From Aggregatibacter kilianii (lineage in GTDB: Bacteria > Pseudomonadota > Gammaproteobacteria > Enterobacterales > Pasteurellaceae): DNA of 64,000 nt. The notes under the pieces were generated by a model that made no database searches, was not told where the DNA came from, and saw only the letters and a program-made list of their open reading frames with translations. Of the stretch, positions 31,535-41,301 are shown piece by piece. The stretch lies in the NCBI RefSeq assembly GCF_003130255.1, contig NZ_NRCN01000001.1, positions 496,001 to 560,000 of the forward strand, written 5' to 3'. Positions within the stretch are counted from its first letter, which is position 1. The number at the start of each line of letters is the position of its first letter. Position numbers and translations under genes: made by a program.

Positions 31535-31647
31535 CCTATTCAAGTTACACTAAACGCACTTAATGGCGCGCGGAACCCAACACGGGGAGGGAAACGAATT
31601 TTATGTTTTGGCCGCGCATGATTTTAACGTGACTTTTTGAGGTTCCC
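31535..31647 (+). ncRNA. Possible structured leader of hinT
   Basis: A TATAAT at 31523-31528 would start a leader of about 113 bases. It holds GCGCGG (31568-31573), complementary to CCGCGC (31612-31617), enclosing a smaller CCC/GGG hairpin (31576-31578 with 31584-31586) and a purine-rich GGGGAGGGAAACG segment. The GC-rich core stands out from its AT-rich flanks. No clear -35 is visible and I do not recognise a known RNA family, so this is only a candidate. Confidence 0.3.
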
Positions 31648-31998
31648 ATGGCAGAAGAAACTATTTTCAGCAAAATCATTCGCAAAGAAATTCCCGCCAA
31701 TATCGTCTATCAAGATGAGCTGGTTACCGCTTTTCGTGATATTTCACCGCAAGCGAAAACCCACATTTTGATCATTCCGAACAAGCTCATTCCAACCGTA
31801 AATGATGTGACCGAACAAGATGAAGTGACATTAGGTCGCTTGTTTACCGTTGCCGCCAAACTCGCCGCACAAGAAGGCATTGCGCAAGACGGTTATCGTT
31901 TGATCGTCAACTGCAACAAACACGGCGGACAAGAAGTGTTCCATTTACATATGCACCTTGTGGGTGGAGAACCCCTCGGCAAAATGTTGGGTAAATAA
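31648..31998 (+). CDS. hinT: HIT-family purine nucleoside phosphoramidase
   Basis: Hydrolyses adenosine phosphoramidates. The 116-residue protein has the histidine triad at H99, H101 and H103 ([10 protein letters not shown]). Length and the start ([16 protein letters not shown]) match the family. It starts the conserved cluster hinT-ycfL-nagZ, overlapping the next gene by one base. It may be preceded by a structured leader RNA. Confidence 0.96.
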   Translation: MAEETIFSKIIRKEIPANIVYQDELVTAFRDISPQAKTHILIIPNKLIPTVNDVTEQDEVTLGRLFTVAAKLAAQEGIAQDGYRLIVNCNKHGGQEVFHLHMHLVGGEPLGKMLGK

Positions 31999-32351
31999 TG
32001 AAAAAATCTATTTCTCTCTTTTTTGTGAGCGCGCTTTTAGCCGCATGTAGCGCAAAAGTGCCAAATTTATTGGATACGCAACGCCCTATCCTAAATATCG
32101 AAGCGCCTGTAACAGCGGTTGCCGATGCGGGGGTGAATGCCGATAGCGCGTGGGTGAAAAATAAAACCGAACAATCTTTAAACTTGGCTTACAGCCTGTT
32201 TTGGTATGACAAAAACGGGGTTACCTCGTTTTCGCAAGAACAACCGACTTGGCACCGCCTGTCATTGCAACCGAAACAAAAACAAATATTAACGCTTACC
32301 CGCCCTAGCGCCGATAGCGTGAACTACCGTTTATATTTACGTTTGAACTAA
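31998..32351 (+). CDS. ycfL: YcfL-family lipoprotein (DUF1425)
   Basis: A 117-residue secreted lipoprotein with lipobox LAAC (Cys at residue 17). The mature part is a small beta-rich domain of the DUF1425/YcfL family. It overlaps hinT by one base and is six bases before nagZ, the same order as in enterobacteria, where it is near the peptidoglycan-synthase activator LpoB. A role in cell-wall metabolism is inferred from these neighbours only. Confidence 0.75.
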   Translation: MKKSISLFFVSALLAACSAKVPNLLDTQRPILNIEAPVTAVADAGVNADSAWVKNKTEQSLNLAYSLFWYDKNGVTSFSQEQPTWHRLSLQPKQKQILTLTRPSADSVNYRLYLRLN

Positions 32352-32357
32352 CGCCCT

Positions 32358-33485
32358 ATGTCCACCTTACTCATTGATTTAGCCGGTTTAACCCTTGAGC
32401 AGGAAGAAATTGAACTGCTTGAACACCCCTTGGTTGCGGGGTTAATTTTATTCAGCCGAAACTTTCACGACCGAGCTCAATTGCAAGCGTTAATTCAATC
32501 CGTGCGACAAAAAGTCAAAAAACCGTTGCTGATTACCGTGGATCAAGAAGGCGGTCGGGTACAGCGTTTCCGCGAAGGGTTCACCCAATTACCTGCTATG
32601 CAGGCATTTTCTGCGCTAATTCAAGACCCTGTTCAACAACAAGAAATGGCATTTGAAGCCGGCTGGCAAATGGCGGCAGAAATGACCGCACTTGATATTG
32701 ATTTGAGCTTTGCGCCCGTGTTGGATCTGGGACACCAATGCAAAGCCATCGGCGATCGCAGTTTTGGTTGCGAAGTAAAAAGTGCGGTGGATTTGGCGGC
32801 TAATTTCATTCGCGGTATGCACCAAGCCGGCATGGCGGCGACAGGAAAACACTTTCCGGGGCATGGGCATGTGATTGCAGATTCTCATTTGGAAACGCCC
32901 TATGACGAACGAAGCCAAGAAGACATTTTCAATCAGGATATTCAGCCGTTCCAACAACTTATCGAACAAAATCTGTTGCAAGCCATTATGCCGGCACATG
33001 TGATTTATTCGCAATGCGACAACCAACCGGCAAGTGGGTCCAAATATTGGTTACAGGACGTCTTACGCCGTCAACTAAATTTCAGCGGCGCCATTTTCTC
33101 TGACGATCTCGGCATGAAAGGAGCGGGATTCATGGGGGATTTTGTGGCACGCAGCGAACAAGCCTTAAATGCCGGCTGTGACTTATTGTTGCTTTGTAAC
33201 GAACGGGACGGTGTGATTCAGGTATTGGATAACTTAAAACTCTTGGAAAAACAACCGCACAAAAAGCAACGCTTTTTGAACATAGGCTATGCCGACAGCC
33301 CCGTAGGGGTGAACAATCAAGCTAGTCTTGATTGTGAGTCCTTTTTATTACGCCAACAGCGCCTACAAAGCCTATTCAAACGCAAAAACCTTACTTGGTC
33401 GGAACTGGAATGTGCCCCACGTTGGTTAGAAAATCGTAAAAAACTGACCGCACTTCAACAGCAATGGTTGGCAACCAAAGATTAG
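32358..33485 (+). CDS. nagZ: Beta-N-acetylglucosaminidase NagZ with in-frame insert
   Basis: Glycoside hydrolase family 3 enzyme of the cytoplasm that removes GlcNAc from recycled anhydromuropeptides. The catalytic motifs are present: [10 protein letters not shown], the KHFPGHG loop with its His, and SDDLGMKGA with the Asp nucleophile. The protein is 375 residues, about 25 longer than relatives as I recall them. The extra part lies at about residues 302-328, between the conserved LLEKQPH and [14 protein letters not shown]. This stretch corresponds to a palindrome-rich DNA segment (see the repeat entry). It is outside the barrel core, so activity may be kept. Confidence 0.92.
   Translation: MSTLLIDLAGLTLEQEEIELLEHPLVAGLILFSRNFHDRAQLQALIQSVRQKVKKPLLITVDQEGGRVQRFREGFTQLPAMQAFSALIQDPVQQQEMAFEAGWQMAAEMTALDIDLSFAPVLDLGHQCKAIGDRSFGCEVKSAVDLAANFIRGMHQAGMAATGKHFPGHGHVIADSHLETPYDERSQEDIFNQDIQPFQQLIEQNLLQAIMPAHVIYSQCDNQPASGSKYWLQDVLRRQLNFSGAIFSDDLGMKGAGFMGDFVARSEQALNAGCDLLLLCNERDGVIQVLDNLKLLEKQPHKKQRFLNIGYADSPVGVNNQASLDCESFLLRQQRLQSLFKRKNLTWSELECAPRWLENRKKLTALQQQWLATKD
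33261..33341 (+). repeat. In-frame palindromic insert within nagZ
   Basis: About 81 bases, a multiple of three, hold three consecutive dyads. These are CATAG-G-CTATG (33281-33291), CCCC-GTA-GGGG (33299-33309) and ACAATCAAG/CTTGATTGT (33313-33321 with 33327-33335, loop of five). A CTTTTT run stands near both ends. The boundaries are estimates from where the NagZ sequence departs from remembered relatives. It is reminiscent of palindromic elements that insert in frame in other bacteria. Confidence 0.5.
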
Positions 33486-33498
33486 GATATGCGCTAGC

Positions 33499-34674
33499 AT
33501 GATTCATTGCGAACATTATCAACGGGGGGAGTGTCGCTCCTGTCAGTGGCTCGAAACGCCTTACGCCATTCAACTGGAGCAAAAAACCGTGCATCTGCAA
33601 CAGCAACTGCACGGTTTGGATGAGTCCCATTTAACGTGGTTTGAGCCCTTCCAATCGCCTGTCGCCCAATTTCGCAACAAAGCGAAAATGGTGGTAAGTG
33701 GCGCAGTAGAACGCCCGATTCTCGGCATCTTGCCGAATCCGTTAGATCAGCAAAGTGCGGTAGATTTATGTGATTGTCCGCTCTATCCGCAACGTTTCCA
33801 AGCCCTCTTTCCCATTCTCAAAGATTTCATTGCCCGCGCCGGTCTTGTACCGTACAACGTGGCAAAACAAAAAGGCGAATTAAAACATATTCTGCTCACG
33901 GAAAGTCAACACAGTCACCAACTCATGCTACGCTTTGTGTTACGTTCGGAAAACAAACTGCCGTTGATTCAACGGGAATTGCCCGAATTGCGCAAAAAAT
34001 TGCCACAACTTGCCGTCATCAGCGTCAATATTCAACCGCAAAATGCCGCGATTTTGGAAGGTTCAAAAGAGATTTTCCTGACGGAACAACACACCTTACC
34101 CGAAAAGTTTAATAACATTCCGCTTTTTATTCGTCCGCAGGGGTTCTTTCAAACCAACCCGCAGGTCGCTGAAGGGTTATACGGCACGGCACAACAATGG
34201 ATAAAACATCTGCCAATCGAGAGTCTTTGGGATTTATTCTGCGGGGTAGGCGGTTTCGGGCTACATTGCCTACAAGCGTTGCAACAGCAAAATCAGCAAA
34301 AAACCATTCGCCTTACCGGCATTGAAATCTCCGCTTCCGCCATTGCGGCCGCTACGCAATCCGCCGAAGAATTAGGTTTACACGAACAAGTGAATTTCCA
34401 ATCCCTGGATGCCGCCAATTTTGCCTTAAACCACGCGGACAAGCCGGATTTGGTTATTGTTAACCCACCCCGTCGCGGCATAGGCAAATCACTCGCCGAA
34501 TTTCTCAATCAAATGCAACCGCACTTTATCCTGTATTCCAGCTGTAACGCTGAAACCATGGGCAAAGACTTGCAATCCCTGACCCATTATCACATGAAAA
34601 AAATCCAATTGTTCGATATGTTCCCGCATACTTCGCATTATGAAGTGTTGGTGTTGTTGAGATTGATGCCTTAA
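33499..34674 (+). CDS. rlmC: 23S rRNA (uracil-747-C5) methyltransferase RlmC
   Basis: Uses SAM to make m5U747 of 23S rRNA. The 391-residue protein has an N-terminal iron-sulfur motif with C4, C12 and C15 ([12 protein letters not shown]) and no TRAM domain. The Rossmann SAM site is [14 protein letters not shown], and VNPPRRG and YSSCNAETM hold the catalytic Cys. Shorter than RlmD and TrmA-distinct by this Cys pattern, which supports RlmC. It is 13 bases after nagZ, probably in the same transcript. Confidence 0.93.
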   Translation: MIHCEHYQRGECRSCQWLETPYAIQLEQKTVHLQQQLHGLDESHLTWFEPFQSPVAQFRNKAKMVVSGAVERPILGILPNPLDQQSAVDLCDCPLYPQRFQALFPILKDFIARAGLVPYNVAKQKGELKHILLTESQHSHQLMLRFVLRSENKLPLIQRELPELRKKLPQLAVISVNIQPQNAAILEGSKEIFLTEQHTLPEKFNNIPLFIRPQGFFQTNPQVAEGLYGTAQQWIKHLPIESLWDLFCGVGGFGLHCLQALQQQNQQKTIRLTGIEISASAIAAATQSAEELGLHEQVNFQSLDAANFALNHADKPDLVIVNPPRRGIGKSLAEFLNQMQPHFILYSSCNAETMGKDLQSLTHYHMKKIQLFDMFPHTSHYEVLVLLRLMP

Positions 34675-34852
34675 CGTAATGTTTTGTTGATTTGACTATT
34701 AGTATTACTGAAAAAATAAACCGTTTTTAGGCTCACAAGTGGAGGTTGCAGGTACTTTTAGCTATATTTTTGCTCTATAGGCCATACTGTCCTTTTATAT
34801 AAAAAAGATATTTTATAAATAGTCATTTGGTTATCTTTTTCTTTTCTATAAG

Positions 34853-34871
34853 AATAATAATTGTTATTATT
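34853..34871 (+). promoter_or_regulatory. Fur-like box upstream of the large TonB receptor
   Basis: AATAATAA-TTG-TTATTATT is a perfect inverted repeat of the Fur 19-base layout, 32 bases before the receptor start. The rest of the gap (34675-34852) is AT-rich with no gene. Confidence 0.65.
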
Positions 34872-34903
34872 TAACAAAAATAATTCTTATTTAGGAGCCA
34901 AAA

Positions 34904-37900
34904 ATGCATCAATCTCGTCTTTCACCCCCATCTTATTTTCGCCTTAGCCTACTTTCTATTTCTTTATTTTGTACTTGCCAAACCGCGTATACGGAGGACA
35001 GTTTAGAGCAGATTAATGTTATTGAAGAAACTGATACTAATACCACTGAGGGTAGCCGTGGCTATACAATTAAGTCGATGAAAACAGCTACTGGACTAAA
35101 AGTTTCCAGTAAGGATACGCCACAATCTGTTAGTGTGATTACCAAAAAGCAATTAGATGACAAAGCTATTCATACTCTTGAAGAAGCAATGAAGAATACC
35201 ACAGGTGTTAATGTTGTACGTGATTCAGGGTTACAAACTCGTTTTCTTTCCCGTGGTTTTTATGTAGATCAAATTGGTGAAGATGGTATTACGACTAATG
35301 TAGGTGGGCGTTCAGGTTATACCGCCAAAATAGACGTTTCTCCTAGCACTGATCTAGCTATTTATGATCATATTGAAGTTGTGCGTGGTGCGACAGGATT
35401 GACCCAGTCTAACTCTGAGCCTGGCGGCACAATTAATTTGATTCGAAAACGGCCTACAGACAAATTCCAACACCTAGGCGAAATAACGGTCGATCACCGA
35501 GGCAGTACCCGTACGGTACTGGACGTTTCCGGAGGCGTAAATCAAGATAATAGTATTCGTGCCCGTTTAGTTGGTGTAGGGGAAAAAGCAAAGTCTTTTA
35601 AAGATAATGTGCATGGTAAAAAAGGGCTAATTTATGGTGCCGCTGACGTAGATTTAGGCAATGTTGGCGTGTTAACTTTAGGTGGTATGTATCAGAAAAT
35701 TAATGAAGTGCCGGATTTTTCTGGCGTGATATTACCTTGTGAAAATCCCCAAGTTGCTCCTTTTGCCTCCCGCCCGGCATGTAATAATCCAGTAAAACTT
35801 CCTCGAAATACCTATTTAGGACAGAGTTGGTCTCGTTTGAAGGGTGATAAATATAACTTATTTGCTAATACCAAATTTGTTTTTGATAACGATTGGGAGT
35901 TTAGTATTGAGGCGTCCTATACAAAAAATAATTCAGATGCAAAAGTTGGGCAATTTTTTATCAAAGATGAACATGCTGCCGGTTTGTCCGGTTCTGACGC
36001 GCAAGGATTTCTAACCGAGAAAGGTGAAATTATTCCTTTTGAGCCAAAAGACCAAGCACTTAAAAAATTAAAAGAATATCGTGATCAAGCAACGAAAGAA
36101 TACGAGCAACGTAAGGCAGATTATGCTCAAAATCAATTTAACCAAGGCGACTTTAATCAATATAGAAACGATCGGCTTGCTGCCCGTAAAAAAGGGTTTG
36201 ATCAATGCATGAATGATATTGGTCTTGATTTTTTATGTAATGACTGGGCAGATCCTGGTATTGATAAAGATAAACAAGAATATATTGACAAAAAACTACA
36301 AGAAGCAGGTATTGCTAACGACGCAGAAAACCGTTTTTCAAACTATCTCTATAATAGGGCTTATAACAATAAAGGTACAACTAATCGAAAATTTACATTC
36401 GCACCAATTCGACATATTAAAAAGGACGAACAATACGGGATTAAATTGAATTTAACTGGGCACTATAATCTTTTTGAACGAGACCATGATTTTTATGTAG
36501 GTTATGCTTATAACCATGAAAATATTCAATCAGATTTTGTTGAAATTTTTCAGAAACGTTATCGTATAAGTACTATTGATGAGGTTGGTCAAGTGCATCA
36601 GCATTTAGCCGGTCGTTGTGTTCCTAATGAGCAAGGAAATTATTATTCTCCAACCGATAAAAATCTTCCTGAACCGGATTGGGACAAGCATGATGAAAAA
36701 GGTGACCATATGCTTTATACACCAGATTGCCAACATGCTTATAAAATTAAAGTCGATAAAGACGGTCATATTTTGTATGAATTAGATAAAAATGGGCAAA
36801 AAATTCCGGAACGTGACAGCAACGGTGACATTAAGTATAAAAATGGTGCTTATGGAAATCCAAATGAAATTGTTTATAAGATGTTGAAGGAGCCGGATGA
36901 CCATGTTTTAGCTCGTTATAACTATGCTAAATATTTCAATAAAAATGAAACGCATGCAGTTATTTTGAGCACTCGTTTTAATGCAACGGAACGCCTCCAT
37001 TTATTAGGTGGTGTGCAGTTTACCCATTTTGAGACCTCACAACGCAAAGAAACGCCTGTTTATAATGGTGAGCCAGCGACGCGCTATCAATCGCAATCAA
37101 ATATTGATAAGGATAATGAGCACTATACTGCCAAAATGAAGGGGCATCATTTTACACCGTATGTCGGTATTACTTATGATTTGACGAATGAGCAGAGCCT
37201 TTATGCAAGTTATACTAAGATTTTTAAACAGCAAGACAACGTAGATATTACCAGTAAAACGGTATTACCTCCGTTAATTGGTACAAACTATGAAATCGGT
37301 TGGAAAGGCTCCTTCTTTGATAATCAATTAAATAGCTCTTTAGCTTTATTTTCTGTTGAGCAAAAAAATCGTACTGTTGTCGATTTTGGATATATACCGG
37401 GCAAAAATGGTGCTGTTGGATCATTCCAGACCATCGCAAAACCAATCGGACGCGTTGTTAGCAAGGGGTTTGAATTGGAGTTGGCTGGAAATATAACAGA
37501 AAATTGGCAACTTTTTGCAGGCTATACTTACAATAAAAGTAAATATAAAAATGCAGAAGAAATTAATAATGAACGGGCAAAAGGCGCTAAAGATCCTTAC
37601 AACTTTAGTAATTTTACACCTGTTCAGATGTTTCGACTTGCCACCAGTTACCGAATTCCAAGTAGCAAATGGACGATTGGTGCCGGTATCTCTGCACAGA
37701 GCCCGACAAGTAGCTTATATGGCATTAAACAAGCAGGCTATGCTCTGTTTGATGCCAATATTCAGTACGAGTTTAATCGCCACGCCAAACTCAGTTTGAT
37801 TGGAACGAATTTAGCGGATAAAACTTACTTTGAAAATAACTATAATCGTACTCGCGGGATGAATAATTTCTACGGACGTCCGCGTACTGTCATGATGAAA

Positions 37901-37918
37901 TTTGATTGGCAGTTCTAA
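34904..37918 (+). CDS. Very large TonB-dependent siderophore receptor with loop insertions
   Basis: A 1004-residue outer-membrane receptor of the ferric-hydroxamate/pyoverdine type (FhuE/FoxA/FpvA-like), which is normally 700-820 residues. It has a signal peptide (about 1-30), a TonB-box-like EQINVIEE, a plug with TPQSVSVITK, GATGLTQSNSEPGGTINLIR, and a barrel ending in WQF. The excess lies in two stretches. Residues 365-495 are charged and largely helical. Residues 552-665 contain a ten-residue repeat with D-x-(D/N)-G at 618, 628 and 638. Six cysteines fall in pairs (279/293, 435/445, 572/609) in probable outer loops. It has a good ribosome site (TAGGAG), a Fur-like box and an AT-rich, codon-distinct sequence. 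The ligand is unknown; haem or a host protein cannot be excluded. Confidence 0.85.
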   Translation: MHQSRLSPPSYFRLSLLSISLFCTCQTAYTEDSLEQINVIEETDTNTTEGSRGYTIKSMKTATGLKVSSKDTPQSVSVITKKQLDDKAIHTLEEAMKNTTGVNVVRDSGLQTRFLSRGFYVDQIGEDGITTNVGGRSGYTAKIDVSPSTDLAIYDHIEVVRGATGLTQSNSEPGGTINLIRKRPTDKFQHLGEITVDHRGSTRTVLDVSGGVNQDNSIRARLVGVGEKAKSFKDNVHGKKGLIYGAADVDLGNVGVLTLGGMYQKINEVPDFSGVILPCENPQVAPFASRPACNNPVKLPRNTYLGQSWSRLKGDKYNLFANTKFVFDNDWEFSIEASYTKNNSDAKVGQFFIKDEHAAGLSGSDAQGFLTEKGEIIPFEPKDQALKKLKEYRDQATKEYEQRKADYAQNQFNQGDFNQYRNDRLAARKKGFDQCMNDIGLDFLCNDWADPGIDKDKQEYIDKKLQEAGIANDAENRFSNYLYNRAYNNKGTTNRKFTFAPIRHIKKDEQYGIKLNLTGHYNLFERDHDFYVGYAYNHENIQSDFVEIFQKRYRISTIDEVGQVHQHLAGRCVPNEQGNYYSPTDKNLPEPDWDKHDEKGDHMLYTPDCQHAYKIKVDKDGHILYELDKNGQKIPERDSNGDIKYKNGAYGNPNEIVYKMLKEPDDHVLARYNYAKYFNKNETHAVILSTRFNATERLHLLGGVQFTHFETSQRKETPVYNGEPATRYQSQSNIDKDNEHYTAKMKGHHFTPYVGITYDLTNEQSLYASYTKIFKQQDNVDITSKTVLPPLIGTNYEIGWKGSFFDNQLNSSLALFSVEQKNRTVVDFGYIPGKNGAVGSFQTIAKPIGRVVSKGFELELAGNITENWQLFAGYTYNKSKYKNAEEINNERAKGAKDPYNFSNFTPVQMFRLATSYRIPSSKWTIGAGISAQSPTSSLYGIKQAGYALFDANIQYEFNRHAKLSLIGTNLADKTYFENNYNRTRGMNNFYGRPRTVMMKFDWQF

Positions 37919-37929
37919 CGAAATAAATA

Positions 37930-37975
37930 AAAAAGTGCGGTCAAAAAACACAATGAATTTTGACCGCACTTTTTA
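37930..37975. terminator. Bidirectional terminator made of two inverted uptake signals
   Basis: AAAAAGTGCGGTCAAAA (37930-37946) pairs fully with TTTTGACCGCACTTTTT (37958-37974). It lies between the convergent receptor gene and pfkA. Confidence 0.93.
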
Positions 37976-37992
37976 TTTTGAGAAAGGATGAT

Positions 37993-38958
37993 TTAGTCTA
38001 AGCGTTTGAACATCGTTAACCAGTCCGCTTTAAATTCACGGCGCATATTGTTGATGGCATCAATGATATCATGGTGAACCAAGTGTTCATTTTGGATACC
38101 TACACAGTAACCGCCTTTGCCTTGAAGTAACAAGTCAATGGCATATACGCCCATACGGGAGCCTAAAATTCGGTCAAAGGCGCATGGGGAACCGCCGCGT
38201 TGAATGTGGCCTAAGATGGTTGCACGGGTTTCATGATGGACACGATCTTCAATTTCTTTCGCTAACTCATTAACATCACAAATCAATTCAGTGATGGCAA
38301 TGATGGCGTGGCGTTTGCCTTTGATGATACTGCGCTCGATTTGGCGAATGAGTTCTTCACGGTTAAATTCTACTTCCGATGCCACGATGTATTCACAACC
38401 ACCGGCAATCCCTGCGGAGATAGTAAGGTCACTACAGTGGCGCCCCATGATTTCAACGATAGAAATACGTTGGTGGGAACTTGAGGTATCGCGTAAACGG
38501 TCGATAGCTTCAACAGCAGTTTGCAAGGCGGTTTGGTAGCCGATTGTGTAATCGGTGCCTGCAACATCATTATCAATAGTGCCGGGAATCCCCACGCAAG
38601 GGAAACCGTGCTCTTCGGTAAGCAATTTTGCCCCCATGTAAGAACCGTCCCCGCCGATAACCACTAAAGCGTCAATACCGTAAGAACGTAAAATATCGGC
38701 ACATTTGGCACGTACTTCAGGATTTTTAAATTCCGGAAAACGTGCAGAACCTAAGAATGTACCGCCACGGTTAATAATATCGGACACACTATAGCGGGTT
38801 AATTGTTTGATTTTATTATGATATAAGCCATGGTAGCCATCATAGACACCATAAACTTCCAATCCTTCCGACAAGCCCGCTCGTACTACTGCACGAATTG
38901 CCGCATTCATTCCCGGTGCGTCTCCGCCACTGGTTAGCACTGCAATTTTTTTAATCAT
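37993..38958 (-). CDS. pfkA: 6-phosphofructokinase, isozyme A
   Basis: ATP-dependent phosphorylation of fructose 6-phosphate, the committed step of glycolysis. The 321-residue protein shows the ATP site [23 protein letters not shown], the catalytic GTIDND and the fructose-phosphate site [14 protein letters not shown]. Effector-binding residues near the start (YDGYHGL) are typical of the bacterial allosteric form. It is 56 bases after fieF, as in enterobacteria. Confidence 0.97.
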   Translation of the reverse strand: MIKKIAVLTSGGDAPGMNAAIRAVVRAGLSEGLEVYGVYDGYHGLYHNKIKQLTRYSVSDIINRGGTFLGSARFPEFKNPEVRAKCADILRSYGIDALVVIGGDGSYMGAKLLTEEHGFPCVGIPGTIDNDVAGTDYTIGYQTALQTAVEAIDRLRDTSSSHQRISIVEIMGRHCSDLTISAGIAGGCEYIVASEVEFNREELIRQIERSIIKGKRHAIIAITELICDVNELAKEIEDRVHHETRATILGHIQRGGSPCAFDRILGSRMGVYAIDLLLQGKGGYCVGIQNEHLVHHDIIDAINNMRREFKADWLTMFKRLD

Positions 38959-39014
38959 GAGTTATTCCTATAAAGTTTAAAATTTAAGACGATTGATTTT
39001 AGAAAATGAGCGAA

Positions 39015-39938
39015 TTATATCACTTTTTTGCCTGACTGCATTTCCTGTTGCACAACAAATGTGGGTTCGGGATGAATCACAATATCACTACGCGGAAAAG
39101 TCTTGCGCAGGCAATCTTCTAAATGTTCGGTAATGTCATGAGCTTCAATAAAAGAAAGCTCATCAGTCAATTCCAAATGGAATTGAATAAAACGAATGGC
39201 CCCGGAACGACGGGTTCGTAAAGCATGAAAACCGACAACCCGTGGATCTTTGGCAATTTCGTTATTTAACACGCGACTAAGCAAGGCAATTTCATCTTCC
39301 GGCAACATTTTATCGAGTAACAATTGCACGGATTCAAACAGCATTTTAACGGCATTCAATAAAATATAAAGGGAAATTAAAATCGCAAAAATGGCGTCCG
39401 CTAATAAAATGCCGTTGGCACTCAAACCTAATGAAATCATGATGACCACGTTCATTAGCAAGTCGGTTTGATAATGCAGCCGATCCGCTTTAATCGCCGG
39501 GCTGTCCGTTGCTTTGATCACTCGTCCCTGATACCACACCAATAATAAGGTGGCAAAAATTGAAAACACCGTTACCGCAATGCCAAGAGCCGTATTGCTT
39601 AATGCTTGCGGAGAATTAAAACGATGAATACCTTGTAATAGCAGGAAAATCGCCGAACCGGAAATAAACGCACTCTGCACCAATGAAGCCAGTGATTCTG
39701 CCTTGCCGTGACCAAAAGAGTGGTTGTGATCGGCAGGCATCAATGCAAACCGCAAAATCAACATACTCATAAAAGAAGCCAATAAGTCCAACATGGAATC
39801 GGTGATAGAGGCCAACATACTCACCGAACCGGTTTGCCACCACGCAACGCCTTTCACAATGATTAAGCTAAACGCGGTAATAATGGCGAAATGAGAGGCT
39901 TTTTTTACCTGTACGGAATAAGCGACAGATTCTACCAT
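39015..39938 (-). CDS. fieF: Cation diffusion facilitator FieF
   Basis: Exports Fe(II)/Zn(II) from the cytoplasm in exchange for protons. The 307-residue protein has six membrane segments. DSMLDLLAS in helix 2 and HSFGHGKAE in the following loop carry metal-binding Asp and His residues. A further Asp set is in helix 5 (SPAIKADRLHYQTD), and the C-terminal cytoplasmic domain has HALRTRRSG and EAHDITEHLE. It lies before pfkA, as in E. coli. Its start overlaps the upstream lipoprotein stop by one base. Confidence 0.92.
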   Translation of the reverse strand: MVESVAYSVQVKKASHFAIITAFSLIIVKGVAWWQTGSVSMLASITDSMLDLLASFMSMLILRFALMPADHNHSFGHGKAESLASLVQSAFISGSAIFLLLQGIHRFNSPQALSNTALGIAVTVFSIFATLLLVWYQGRVIKATDSPAIKADRLHYQTDLLMNVVIMISLGLSANGILLADAIFAILISLYILLNAVKMLFESVQLLLDKMLPEDEIALLSRVLNNEIAKDPRVVGFHALRTRRSGAIRFIQFHLELTDELSFIEAHDITEHLEDCLRKTFPRSDIVIHPEPTFVVQQEMQSGKKVI

Positions 39939-40498
39939 TAATGTTTACATCCTAACGCCCAATCTGCCTTGCCGAGCTTGTTGATTTCTTTATCAATCAG
40001 ATATTTTTTCAAATGGCTAAGCACTTTCTTATTGCTCATGTTAGTGAATTTATGCTTTTTCGGGATTTTTACGGAATATTGATATTGCACAAATCCGCAA
40101 TACGGCACATTCATGCCCTTTGCGACATCTACCTGCCAATTTTTATTTCCTGCGGTGGGTTCATAAATCACGTAGGAATACAAGGTGTCTTTCTTGTCAT
40201 ATAACTTGAAATTTTTCACACCACTATTGTTATAAACTTGTTTACGCCAATCAATGCGTTCCTGCAAGGTGCGATTTTGTTTATTACGATCTAACAAAAT
40301 TTCCACCGCACTTTGCCAGTTCTGTGTATTTTCGCCCGGTAACACATAAAGATAACGCACGACCGAGCCAAGATCCTGCTCTGTCGCCAAATGATAGGTT
40401 TTCTTATTATGTGTTACGCTTGTCGGTGCATTAAGCTGCGGCTGACTGACGCAAGCCGACAAAAAAAGTGCGGTCAAAATGACGAGTGTTTTTTTCAT
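39938..40498 (-). CDS. Uncharacterised lipoprotein
   Basis: A 186-residue precursor with signal peptide and lipobox LSAC (Cys at residue 16). The mature part is basic and has no family I recognise. It has a central Trp-rich region and three further Cys-containing or aromatic patches ([16 protein letters not shown]), so one disulfide is possible. It overlaps yaaA by four bases and fieF by one, so it is in a tight ung-yaaA-lipoprotein-fieF group. Function is unknown. Confidence 0.75.
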   Translation of the reverse strand: MKKTLVILTALFLSACVSQPQLNAPTSVTHNKKTYHLATEQDLGSVVRYLYVLPGENTQNWQSAVEILLDRNKQNRTLQERIDWRKQVYNNSGVKNFKLYDKKDTLYSYVIYEPTAGNKNWQVDVAKGMNVPYCGFVQYQYSVKIPKKHKFTNMSNKKVLSHLKKYLIDKEINKLGKADWALGCKH

Positions 40499-41274
40499 GC
40501 GTCCACCAAATCCCGTTTAAAGACAAATTCCGTGTTTGTAGAAGAGGCACTATCAAACCAATAGCCGCCGAAATCAAATGCTTTCAACTGCTCCACTTCG
40601 CTAACCCGATTTTGAATTAAATAGCGACACATTAACCCGCGAGCTTTTTTGGCATAAAAACTAATCACTTTATAGTGTCCGTTTTTATTATCTAAGAAGA
40701 TCGGTTTGATGATCTGCGCCTTTAACTTTTGCTCTTGCACCGATTTGTAATATTCATCAGAGGCTAAATTAATTAAAATGCCATTTTGTTCATCAATCGC
40801 TTGTTGCAAAACAGGGGTAATCACACCCTGCCAGAAAGCATACAAGTCTTTACCTTTAGGATTAGCCAATTTTGTGCCCATTTCCAAACGGTAAGGCTGA
40901 ATAAGATCAAGAGGCGTCAACAATCCATATAACCCGGACAAAATGCGTAAATGCTGTTGAGCAAATAACACGTCATCATCACCTAGCGATTCAATGTCCA
41001 AGCCGGTGTAAACATCTCCTTTAAACGCATAAACGGCAACTTTGGCATTTTGTTCATTATGTGTTTGTTGCCATTCGGCAAAGCGCGCCGCGTTCAAGCC
41101 TGCCAGTTTGTCGCTGATAGACATTAACGATGCAATTTCTACCGGTGTAAGTTCGCGACAAATATCAATAAGCTGTTGGCTCTGCTTCAAAAAGTGCGGT
41201 TGAAAATTCGGGAGTTTTTTAGGTGCTGCGTTTTCAAAATCCAATGTCTTCGCAGGAGAAATAATAGCTAACAT
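40495..41274 (-). CDS. yaaA: Peroxide stress protein YaaA
   Basis: DUF328/UPF0246 protein that lowers free intracellular iron and limits Fenton damage during peroxide stress. The 259-residue protein starts [14 protein letters not shown] and has [24 protein letters not shown] (residues about 100-123) and the late [10 protein letters not shown], all conserved in the family. It lies between ung and a lipoprotein gene, followed by the metal exporter fieF, so the group combines DNA repair and metal/oxidative stress. Confidence 0.94.
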   Translation of the reverse strand: MLAIISPAKTLDFENAAPKKLPNFQPHFLKQSQQLIDICRELTPVEIASLMSISDKLAGLNAARFAEWQQTHNEQNAKVAVYAFKGDVYTGLDIESLGDDDVLFAQQHLRILSGLYGLLTPLDLIQPYRLEMGTKLANPKGKDLYAFWQGVITPVLQQAIDEQNGILINLASDEYYKSVQEQKLKAQIIKPIFLDNKNGHYKVISFYAKKARGLMCRYLIQNRVSEVEQLKAFDFGGYWFDSASSTNTEFVFKRDLVDA

Positions 41275-41301
41275 AAAAATTTCCTAATCAGTAAAATAAA
41301 G

